The notes below the pieces were generated by a model. The model did no database searches. It was not told the origin of the DNA and saw only the letters and a list, made by a program, of their open reading frames with translations. Positions 24,801-31,062 of a stretch of DNA of 48,065 nucleotides are shown piece after piece. Each line of letters starts with the position of its first letter. Positions within the stretch are counted from its first letter, which is position 1. The position numbers and the translations under genes are program-made. Origin of the DNA: an uncultured Prevotellaceae bacterium (lineage in GTDB: Bacteria > Bacteroidota > Bacteroidia > Bacteroidales > Bacteroidaceae); assembly GCA_937902455.1 (NCBI GenBank), contig CALELI010000184.1, positions 1 to 48,065 on the forward strand, given 5' to 3'.

Positions 24801-25602
24801 TGCTCCGCTTGCTAACGAGTTCGACTCATGGGATGCGTTCCGTGTGAACGGAGGCTATGCTGATGGATATGGAGGCATGATTGCCACCCTCTTCTATTCG
24901 AAGGGAATTAATCAGCTCCGTGTTCGTCCTGCAGAAATCAGCATCAGCCACAACGAATATGAGACTACCGTATTCGTCCGTCAGGTGGTACAGGTAGGTG
25001 CTTCTTCCTATGGAGCCCTCGACTTATATATACAAGGTGTCCAGCTCGCAGGATTTACGATTGACTATACGTACAGTTTCTATGATGACGGAACTGTGAA
25101 GATTCATAATCACATGAGCCCTCAGGGTAAGTTGCCGGAAATGCTTCCGAGAATCGGTTTCACTACATCCGTAGCAAACGACTTCGACAACATCAAATGG
25201 TATGGTCGCGGACCGGAAGAGAACTATCCTGACAGGAAGACTGGTTATCCGGTAGGAGTATGGTCAAGGTCGGTTGCAGATATGTACGAGCCTTATCTGC
25301 TGCCTCAGGATCATGCCCTGCGTACTGATACGAGGTATGTGCAGTTGCTCGACAAGGCTGGTAACGGAGTGCAGATCTCCATGAACGAGCATTTCAACTT
25401 CAATGCCTATCAGTTTACGACAGATAATCTGACGAAGAGCCAGTTCACATATCAGCTCCAGCCTCAGAAGGACAGATATACCTTCAACCTCGACTACAAC
25501 ACTACTGGAGTAGGGTGTACCTGTGTCTATGTACTGGATGAATATAGGGTTAAACCTGCTGTCTACGACCGCGACATCACTATCCGCAAGATCGGAGAGT
25601 AA
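21808..25602 (+). CDS. Secreted GH2 beta-galactosidase-like enzyme with inserted LamG-like domain
   Basis: This is a 1264-residue protein with a signal peptide (about 1-22, ending QMNAQ). The GH2 layout is a sugar-binding domain (LNGSWRFLF, then VPSNWEMEGYGDPIFRNV, about 50-220), an immunoglobulin-like domain (about 225-340), and a catalytic barrel from about 345. FWSAGNESGEG gives the acid/base E462. FMDEYLSVAGNAGGGLDEYW gives the nucleophile E530, matching LacZ's CEYAHAMGN context. A concanavalin/LamG-like domain is inserted at roughly 590-795 (WHHVTASWDGKEMKLYIDGQLKG and ALTISFDVKPG). The small-chain domain follows to the end (FTTSVANDFDNIKWYGRGPEENYPDRKTG). It should hydrolyse terminal beta-galactosides or related glycans in the periplasm or at the surface. 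It appears to be a single-gene transcript ending at a strong terminator. Confidence 0.88.
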   Translation: MGLLKKSLPIILGAMWAVQMNAQYMEHIYDYIENTSVFEENQEEGHAYYVTDNHLSLNGSWRFLFANTPEEVPQNFFATSFRDGKWKTIPVPSNWEMEGYGDPIFRNVPTPFKSNPPFVPREYNPTGAYRKTFEIPSSWKGQQIFLRMEKTQSASFVWINGKQVGYNEGGQEPAEYDVTEYVKPGKNLLAVCVLKYSDGYYLEGQDYWRLAGIFDDVTLYATPKTRLFDWYVTTDLDDEYRDANLKLKVDVKSYEDANNSYSVRATVSDDKGTEVKTMQTNKFVMNGKGKKSLELSSLIANPKKWTCETPTLYTLKLELMDEAGKVTQTIRSKMGFKETEIRHQVFYLNGQPIKISAIDSHMQDPDKGHAMDEATIRKDMEILKQHNFNAVRTSHYPPVNKYLELADEYGLYIIDEAGTEAHATEYLSNDPKFLQMYLERVRQLVLRDRNHPCVLFWSAGNESGEGPNITEVVKEGKRLDPTRYFMYGGNAYAHPGEDIIGPRYPTPYELEMNTAMVPESEDPRPSFMDEYLSVAGNAGGGLDEYWDVIRRHPRLMGGAIWDFVNPGLTDHIRPLKDSSPFDTPVHLMGNARVKQGVLCLNGHEEWVEVYRSNNVELNGNALTISFDVKPGKLSGIYDGAPYITKGNTQFGVVQKGAEKLQFYLHSGVMHRLDVDIPADWVDKWHHVTASWDGKEMKLYIDGQLKGTESTERKPGNNNGGWGGNNRGNQATERGTLSNFPYPINIGRFAGNHAQDPQTIYTADAEMDNVAIYNKCLADGEGKAEDAVLYLTFDGNGDEGTFYTIGGNMRTYGCIWPDRTVQPEMLQMKWTTQPVSVRLIDAEKGNVEVTNRLYFTDLSQYASHWKLMADDAVIEEGDIQFDVAPGRKRVVRIPYHKPNIVAGKEYRVLVSSSLKKDEVWAKAGHEVAWNQLELTSWNIPATEKPLSSSKVNAKEDDKQITISGTGFCYTISKETGNLEQIEYDGKKILKEPVAFNLWRAPLANEFDSWDAFRVNGGYADGYGGMIATLFYSKGINQLRVRPAEISISHNEYETTVFVRQVVQVGASSYGALDLYIQGVQLAGFTIDYTYSFYDDGTVKIHNHMSPQGKLPEMLPRIGFTTSVANDFDNIKWYGRGPEENYPDRKTGYPVGVWSRSVADMYEPYLLPQDHALRTDTRYVQLLDKAGNGVQISMNEHFNFNAYQFTTDNLTKSQFTYQLQPQKDRYTFNLDYNTTGVGCTCVYVLDEYRVKPAVYDRDITIRKIGE

Positions 25603-25616
25603 GACCCCATCAATCC

Positions 25617-25658
25617 AAAAGCATCCTTGTGACTTCTGCCATAAGGATGCTTTTTTTT
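25617..25658 (+). terminator. Intrinsic terminator of the GH2 gene
   Basis: The stem AAAAGCATCCTT (25617-25628) pairs with AAGGATGCTTTT (25643-25654) around a 14-base loop and runs into eight T residues at 25651-25658. It lies just after the GH2 stop and in front of the oppositely oriented tRNA gene; the A-run on the other side could let it act from both directions. Confidence 0.9.
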
Positions 25659-25660
25659 CT

Positions 25661-25747
25661 TGGTACCGAAAGTGGGACTCGAACCCACACAGGCGTTATG
25701 CCCAAGGGATTTTAAGTCCCTCGTGTCTACCATTCCACCATTTCGGC
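25661..25747 (-). tRNA. tRNA-Leu (UAA anticodon)
   Basis: On the minus strand the sequence begins GCCGAAATGGTGGAATGGTA and ends with TTTCGGT-A-CCA, giving a seven-pair acceptor stem with a terminal G-U pair. The anticodon loop reads CTTAAAA with anticodon TAA. A long variable arm of the type found in leucine tRNAs (TTGGGCATAACGCC) and the T-loop GTTCGAGTC are present. CCA is encoded. A well-formed promoter precedes it at 25765-25795. Confidence 0.95.
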
Positions 25748-25764
25748 CCTTTGGTTTACGGGTG

Positions 25765-25795
25765 CAAAGTTAGGAATAAAATTTTGTTCGGCAAA
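25765..25795 (-). promoter_or_regulatory. Bacteroidetes-type promoter of tRNA-Leu
   Basis: On the minus strand, TTTG (25795-25792) is followed after 19 bases by TAACTTTG (25772-25765), matching -33 TTTG / -7 TAnnTTTG. It lies 17 bases upstream of the tRNA 5-prime end. Confidence 0.85.
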
Positions 25796-25820
25796 CTTTA
25801 TCCCTAACTTTTTGTGATTT

Positions 25821-26567
25821 TTATGCCTCGATGAGCTGTTCTGGTTCGATGGCGGCTGGTTCTGTCACCTCAGGCTTGAGGGTGAAGTAGATGACCATGT
25901 CGGTGAAGATGCTCCATGCAATTGCTGCAAGGACACCGACACAGCAGCAGATGAATCCTGCTATGACGAGTACGAATTCTACCAGGCATACGAGGAAGAG
26001 AGTGCCTGTGTTGCCACTTGTGATGTTCCAGCTATACTTGATGGCATCGATGATTCCACAGTTCCTGTCGTCGAGTATGCGAGTTCCTGCAAACTGGAGG
26101 CGGATTCCTACGATGATGCCTGGCACGATGCAGAACACGAGTCCGATAACAGTGAGTATGCTTACGAGGATATCAACCACGACAAATTTGAGGTAGACCT
26201 CGATAGGCAGTGCGAATGCCTCGAACGAGAGTTCGTCCTTCACATGCTTCACAATCAGCATTACCATGAAGAAGATTCCGGCATCTGCAAATGTATTTAC
26301 GAGATAGCCGATGATTGAACCTATCTGCGCCTGTGCGCCGAATATTCCGGCAGATGTGAGCAGTTCAAGCATTCTTGCAGGGTCATCTTTGCAGTCCTCA
26401 AGCACTGATGTCAAGTTTGTCGTTACTTCAACGGGCTGGAAGATGCTCTGGATGATATCAGTTACGATAGCGACTCCCAGTATGATGAGTGCGAGCATCC
26501 AGTGTTTCTTGAAGAATTCAAATCCTTGTCCGAAGACATCTCCGATAGAGAATGTACGATTTTCCAT
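25821..26567 (-). CDS. Integral membrane protein of unknown function
   Basis: This is a 248-residue protein with a short soluble N-terminus (MENRTFSIGDVFGQGFEFFKKH) and about five or six hydrophobic segments, including WMLALIILGVAIVTDIIQSIF, a helix near 95-110, VVDILVSILTVIGLVFCIVPGIIVGI, and two in the last 80 residues (TLFLVCLVEFVLVIAGFICCCVGVL). The pattern of FxxGFEFFKKHW and VPGIIVGIRLQFA resembles small membrane proteins of the DUF975 or GPDPase-membrane-domain type; I cannot assign a function. It ends in an acidic, proline-containing tail. A TAACTTTG box 47 bases upstream suggests its own promoter, divergent from the ABC-F gene across a large repeat element. Confidence 0.75.
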   Translation of the reverse strand: MENRTFSIGDVFGQGFEFFKKHWMLALIILGVAIVTDIIQSIFQPVEVTTNLTSVLEDCKDDPARMLELLTSAGIFGAQAQIGSIIGYLVNTFADAGIFFMVMLIVKHVKDELSFEAFALPIEVYLKFVVVDILVSILTVIGLVFCIVPGIIVGIRLQFAGTRILDDRNCGIIDAIKYSWNITSGNTGTLFLVCLVEFVLVIAGFICCCVGVLAAIAWSIFTDMVIYFTLKPEVTEPAAIEPEQLIEA

Positions 26568-26613
26568 GTCTTTTTGTTGTTTTTTGTTAATGATTATTTT
26601 CTATTTTGACGCG

Positions 26614-26621
26614 CAAAGTTA
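26614..26621 (-). promoter_or_regulatory. Possible -7 box (TAACTTTG) of the membrane protein gene
   Basis: The minus-strand TAACTTTG fits the Bacteroidetes -7 consensus. An ATTG, rather than TTTG, sits 18 bases upstream. The box is 47 bases before the start codon at 26567. Confidence 0.6.
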
Positions 26622-26706
26622 CAAAAAAGTTGCGAAGTGCAATGAAAAAATACAAGAAAAACATTCGATGTACTGCACATGCCTGCTTGCGATATAGCCG
26701 AGAACT

Positions 26707-27071
26707 ACTCGCATTATTGCTGACTTGTACTCGCATTATTGCTGACGTGAACTCGCATTATTGCTGACGTGAACTCGCATTATTACTGAGGAGAACTCGT
26801 GGTACTACTGAGACACACTCGTGAAGATAAGTTATCTTCAATCCGTAAGATAAGTTATCTTCATATGTTAAGATAAGTTATCTTCACACGTTAACATAAG
26901 TTATCTTCACGATATAAGATAAGTTATCTTCACGATTTGACATAAGTTATCCTTACGATTGAACATAAGTTATGTTGATGTGTGCGTGTCAGCTATACTT
27001 GGAGTGCGTGTCTGTAGTACCTTGAGTGCGCCTCAGTAATAATGCGAGTATATGTCAGTGATGTTACTGGT
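26707..27071. repeat. Symmetrical 22/23-bp repeat element with central palindrome array (copy B)
   Basis: The left arm has five 22-bp units at 26707, 26729, 26751, 26773 and 26795, beginning ACTCG and mostly ACTCGCATTATTGCTGACGTGA. The centre has seven 23-bp units from 26824 to 26984, each opening with the near-perfect palindrome AAGATAA-G-TTATCTT or a variant. The right arm has four 22-bp units in reverse orientation at 26984, 27006, 27028 and 27050. Unit 27031-27049 is the exact reverse complement of 26773-26791, and the neighbouring inner units also match, so the arms pair in nested order. No gene is present, and the element fills the divergent intergenic region. Confidence 0.92.
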
Positions 27072-27163
27072 TCTTCTTGGTTTGTGTGGCATGTGGACTT
27101 GCTGTCATCGGCTGATGGTATCTGCTGTCATCGAACGAAAAAACATTGAAAATTATTCCAATC

Positions 27164-27195
27164 TTTGCTGATATTGAACTTTTTTTGTAAATTTG
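27164..27195 (+). promoter_or_regulatory. Bacteroidetes-type promoter of the ABC-F gene
   Basis: TTTG (27164-27167) is separated by exactly 20 bases from TAAATTTG (27188-27195). The start codon at 27204 begins nine bases after the box, so the transcript would have almost no leader. Confidence 0.85.
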
Positions 27196-27203
27196 CAACG
27201 ATT

Positions 27204-28979
27204 ATGGTCTCGATTGAAAACCTATGTGTGGAATTTAGTTCCAGGCCCTTGCTCACGGACATCAGTTTCGTGATTAATCCTCGTGACAGGATTGCATTGG
27301 TCGGGAAGAATGGTGCGGGGAAAACTACCTTGCTCCGTATTATATGTGGCGAGGAACGTCCTACCAGTGGAGTAGTGGCAAGGGATAAGGACATGGTGAT
27401 AGGTTATCTTCCTCAGGGAATCCAGGTAAGTGCGGGGAGTGAAGGTGCTGAAACTATCCAGAATATAGTGAATTCTGTGTCGGACCCTCAGGAAAAGGCC
27501 GAACTGGACAGGATGTTCATAGGTCTTGGATTCAAGCGCGAGGAATTCCTGAAGCCTCTCTGTACATTCTCTGGAGGATGGCGGATGCGAGTGGAACTGG
27601 CGAAGATTCTCCAGAAGAAACCTGACCTGCTTCTGCTCGACGAGCCGACCAACCATCTCGACATCGGTTCGATAAGATGGCTGGAACAGTACATCCAGCA
27701 GAAGGCGAGGGCTGTGCTAGTGGTGAGCCATGACCGCACCTTTATTAATAATATAACGAACAGGACGATAGAAATCACCTGCAGGAGAATCAACGACTAC
27801 AAGGTGAAATATGACGAGTACGTGAAACTCCGTGACGAACGTCGCGAACAGCAGATCCGTGCCTACGAGAATCAGCAGAAGGAGATTGCCGACATCAAGG
27901 ATTTCGTTGAGAGGTTCAGGTACAAGCCGACGAAGAGCAATCAGGTGCAGAGCCGTCTGAAGCAGTTGGAGAAGATTGTCCCGATTGAGATTGATGAAGT
28001 CGACACGAGTTCGCTCCACCTGAAATTCCCTCCGTGCGAGAGAAGCGGCGACTATCCTGTCATCTGCGACGAGGTGGCAAAGAGTTACCCTGTGGCTGAC
28101 GACGAGAACAAGATGCACGAGGTGTTCAGCAGGGTGAACCTGACAATCAAGAGGGGCGAGAAGGTGGCTTTCATGGGCAACAACGGAGAAGGAAAGACGA
28201 CTCTCGTGAAGTGTATCATGGGAGAGATACCGTTCGAGGGCAACCTGAAGATTGGTCACAATGTGCAGATTGGCTATTTCGCCCAGAATCAGGCACAGCT
28301 GCTCGACGGCAGTGTGACTGTGTTCGACACGATTGACCGGGTAGCCCGTGGAGATATCCGCACAAAGATAAGGGACATACTCGGTGCGTTCATGTTCGGA
28401 GGCGAGGCGAGCGATAAGTTCGTGAGGGTGCTTTCCGGAGGCGAGAAGAGTCGTCTGGCGATGATAAAGCTCCTGCTCGAACCTGTGAACTTCCTCATAC
28501 TCGACGAACCTACCAACCATCTGGACATGCAGTCGAAGGATGTGCTGAAGGATGCTGTGAAGGCCTTTGATGGTACGGCAATCATCGTGAGCCACGACCG
28601 ATATTTCCTCGACGGGCTGGTGGACAAGGTCTATGAGTTCAAGGACGGACAGGTGAGAGAGATGATCGAGAGGTCGCAACTTGGTCTGCAGCCAGAGAAG
28701 AAAAAGGACGATTCTGCTTCCCAGGCAAAGGATGCCGAGCCGGCCAAAGTGACAAAGGTTGACTATGAGGCTCAGAAGGCAGAAGCCCGGAGAAAGGCCA
28801 ATGCAGAGAAGAAACTGAAACAATGCGAGGAGAAGGTCGCTGCACTCGAGACGGAGATTGCCGAGGTAGAGACAACGCTGGCCGAGAAGAACGACATGCA
28901 GCTTGTGGAAAAATACACCCGACTGAAGGAGGAACTTGATTCTGAGATGGAGAAGTGGATGGAACTACAGGAACAATGA
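27204..28979 (+). CDS. ABC-F family ATPase
   Basis: This is a 591-residue cytosolic protein with two fused ATP-binding cassettes and no membrane segments, the hallmark of ABC-F ribosome-associated factors (EttA/Uup-like). The first cassette has Walker A GKNGAGKTT (34-42), signature FSGGWRMRV and Walker B LLLLDEPTNHLD. A charged linker of about 80 residues follows (DEYVKLRDERREQQIRAYENQQKEI). The second cassette has GNNGEGKTT, LSGGEKSRL and LILDEPTNHLD. The last 70 residues form a lysine/glutamate-rich coiled coil (EKVAALETEIAEVETTLAEK), as in Uup-type proteins. The start is the ATG at 27204 because it begins the conserved MVSIENLCVEF strand and lies just after the promoter; a longer open frame from 27165 would overlap the promoter. 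The stop codon lies inside a heptamer array. It likely acts in translation or ribosome rescue. Confidence 0.93.
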   Translation: MVSIENLCVEFSSRPLLTDISFVINPRDRIALVGKNGAGKTTLLRIICGEERPTSGVVARDKDMVIGYLPQGIQVSAGSEGAETIQNIVNSVSDPQEKAELDRMFIGLGFKREEFLKPLCTFSGGWRMRVELAKILQKKPDLLLLDEPTNHLDIGSIRWLEQYIQQKARAVLVVSHDRTFINNITNRTIEITCRRINDYKVKYDEYVKLRDERREQQIRAYENQQKEIADIKDFVERFRYKPTKSNQVQSRLKQLEKIVPIEIDEVDTSSLHLKFPPCERSGDYPVICDEVAKSYPVADDENKMHEVFSRVNLTIKRGEKVAFMGNNGEGKTTLVKCIMGEIPFEGNLKIGHNVQIGYFAQNQAQLLDGSVTVFDTIDRVARGDIRTKIRDILGAFMFGGEASDKFVRVLSGGEKSRLAMIKLLLEPVNFLILDEPTNHLDMQSKDVLKDAVKAFDGTAIIVSHDRYFLDGLVDKVYEFKDGQVREMIERSQLGLQPEKKKDDSASQAKDAEPAKVTKVDYEAQKAEARRKANAEKKLKQCEEKVAALETEIAEVETTLAEKNDMQLVEKYTRLKEELDSEMEKWMELQEQ

Positions 28980-29005
28980 AGAATGAACAATGAAAAATGA
29001 ATATT
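28971..29005. repeat. Heptamer array overlapping the ABC-F stop codon
   Basis: Five 7-bp units lie end to end: GAACAAT, GAAGAAT, GAACAAT, GAAAAAT and GAATATT. The last two ABC-F codons (GAA CAA) and the stop TGA (28977-28979) are part of the array. Each junction reads ATGA, an overlapping start and stop, in successive frames. Confidence 0.85.
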
Positions 29006-29031
29006 AAATATAGTGCTTAAAAAGAGAAATT

Positions 29032-31062
29032 ATGAAAATCAAATCATTTATGTCAGTAATGACTTTGGCAGTTACATTCGCAGCTTGCAACAACAATAAT
29101 GCAAGCATGGGTATCAAACTGGAGAACATGAACGACAGCGTTGCTCCAGGTACAGACTTTTATCAGTATGCTTGTGGTGGCTGGATCAAGAACAACCCTC
29201 TCAAGCCTGAATATGCTCGTTTCGGTAGTTTCGACGCAATAGCAGAGAACAACCGTGAACAGATCAAGGAACTTATCGAGGAACTGGCAGCCAATCCGCA
29301 GGAAAAGGGTAGTGTGGCCCAGAAGATTGGTGACCTCTTCAACATGATGATGGACTCAGTACGTCTGAACAAGGACGGATTTGCTCCTGCACTCGAAGAC
29401 CTCAAGGCAGTAGAGGCTCTTGACACAAGAGAGGCTGTCATCTCACACTTCATCAAGAACGACGTGGAAGGACAGGGCTTCATCTTCGGTTTTGGTATCG
29501 GTGCCGACATGATGAACAGCACTATGAATCTCCTCAGTGTCGGTCAGGGTGGACTCTCACTTGGCAACAAGGATTATTATACAAAGGATGACGAGGCAAA
29601 CAAGAAAATCCTTGAAGGTTTCAGAAAGCACATCGTCAACATGTTCAAGATTGTAGGCGATGACGAAGCTACTGCAACCCGCAAGATGAACAGTGTGATG
29701 GCTATCGAAATGAAGATTGCTGAAGGTAACAAGACTTCTACCGAACTCCGTGACCCTGCTGCAAACTACCACAAGATGGCATACTCAGACCTCAAGAAGG
29801 ATTTCGCTGGTTTCCCTTGGGACGAATTCTGGGCTGCTCACGGAATTGCAGACATCGACTCTGTTGATGTTGGTCAGCCAGAAGCTATCAAGAACGACAT
29901 TGCAATCCTCAACACAACTGACATCGAGCAGATAAAGGACTGGATGCAGTGGAAGATACTGAGCAACAACTCATCTGTGCTCGGTGACGAAATCTATGCT
30001 GAGAACTTCGACTTCTTCGGCAAGACCATGTCGGGCAAGAAGGAAATGCAGCCTCGCTGGAAGCGCGCTGTCAATACTGTAAGCTCAATTCTCGGAGAGG
30101 CAGTAGGTGAAATGTACGTGAAGAAGTATTTCCCTGCTGAGAACAAGGAAAGAATGCTCCAGCTCGTGAAGAACCTTCAGGTTGCTCTCGGTGAACGCAT
30201 CGACGAACAGGACTGGATGAGCGACAGCACAAAGGCTCTCGCAAAGGAAAAACTCAATGCGTTCTATGTGAAGATTGGCTATCCTGACAAGTGGAAAGAT
30301 TACAGCAAACTCAATATCGACAACACAAAGACTCTCTATGCTCTCTCAAAGGACATCACTGCATGGGCTGAGCAGAAGGAAATCGAAGAGAAGTACAAGA
30401 AGCCTGTTGACCGTGACGAATGGTTCATGACTCCGCAGACAGTCAACGCATACTATAACCCTACAACTAACGAAATCTGTTTCCCTGCCGGTATCCTCCA
30501 GTACCCATTCTTCGATATGAGTGCTGACGATGCATTCAACTACGGTGCCATCGGTGTGGTTATCGGACATGAGATGACTCACGGATTCGACGATCAGGGC
30601 AGTCAGTTCGACAAGGAAGGAAACTTCCACAACTGGTGGGCTCCAAGCGATGCAGAGAAGTTCAAGGCAAAGACTCAGACAGTGGTTGACTTCTTCAACA
30701 AGATTGAGGTGCTTCCTGGACTCTTCGCAAACGGCGAACTCACTCAGGGTGAGAACATAGCTGACCATGGTGGTCTGAAGATTGCTTATCAGGCATTCAA
30801 GAACGCAACAAAGGACAATCCTCTTCCGGAAATCAACGGATTCACACCGGAACAGCGTTTCTTCCTCGCTTATGCAGGACTCTGGGCTCAGAATATTACA
30901 GAAGAGAATATGCGTCAGCTTACTACAACTGACCCTCATTCTCTTGGTGAATGGCGTGTGAACGGAACTCTTCCACACATCGATGCTTGGTATGAGGCAT
31001 TCGGAATCACAGAGAAAGACCCTATGTTTGTTCCTAAGGACAAACGTGTGAATGTCTGGTAA
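29032..31062 (+). CDS. M13 family zinc metallopeptidase (PepO/neprilysin-like), lipoprotein
   Basis: This is a 676-residue protein with a lipoprotein signal (MKIKSFMSVMTLAVTFAAC, cysteine at 19), so it is anchored in the periplasm or at the surface. The N-terminal helical domain begins MNDSVAPGTDFYQYACGGWIKNNP, a family hallmark. The catalytic region has VIGHEMTHGFDDQGSQFD, with zinc ligands H513 and H517 and catalytic E514. GENIADHGGL follows, with the third ligand E574 and D578. NAYYNPTTNEICFPAGILQ matches the substrate-binding strand. The C-terminus DPMFVPKDKRVNVW is close to the usual C-x-x-W ending but lacks the cysteine. It degrades peptides of moderate size. Its stop shares one base with the following U32 gene (TAATG), implying coupled translation. 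Confidence 0.94.
   Translation: MKIKSFMSVMTLAVTFAACNNNNASMGIKLENMNDSVAPGTDFYQYACGGWIKNNPLKPEYARFGSFDAIAENNREQIKELIEELAANPQEKGSVAQKIGDLFNMMMDSVRLNKDGFAPALEDLKAVEALDTREAVISHFIKNDVEGQGFIFGFGIGADMMNSTMNLLSVGQGGLSLGNKDYYTKDDEANKKILEGFRKHIVNMFKIVGDDEATATRKMNSVMAIEMKIAEGNKTSTELRDPAANYHKMAYSDLKKDFAGFPWDEFWAAHGIADIDSVDVGQPEAIKNDIAILNTTDIEQIKDWMQWKILSNNSSVLGDEIYAENFDFFGKTMSGKKEMQPRWKRAVNTVSSILGEAVGEMYVKKYFPAENKERMLQLVKNLQVALGERIDEQDWMSDSTKALAKEKLNAFYVKIGYPDKWKDYSKLNIDNTKTLYALSKDITAWAEQKEIEEKYKKPVDRDEWFMTPQTVNAYYNPTTNEICFPAGILQYPFFDMSADDAFNYGAIGVVIGHEMTHGFDDQGSQFDKEGNFHNWWAPSDAEKFKAKTQTVVDFFNKIEVLPGLFANGELTQGENIADHGGLKIAYQAFKNATKDNPLPEINGFTPEQRFFLAYAGLWAQNITEENMRQLTTTDPHSLGEWRVNGTLPHIDAWYEAFGITEKDPMFVPKDKRVNVW

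Noticed and set aside
25523..25807. Plus-strand open frame across the terminator and tRNA
   Set aside because: It covers the GH2 C-terminus in another frame, the terminator hairpin and the tRNA-Leu gene, so it is not a coding sequence.
26707..27071. CRISPR-like array
   Set aside because: Units of 22-23 bp follow each other without unique spacers, the two outer arms are in opposite orientation, and no cas gene is present.
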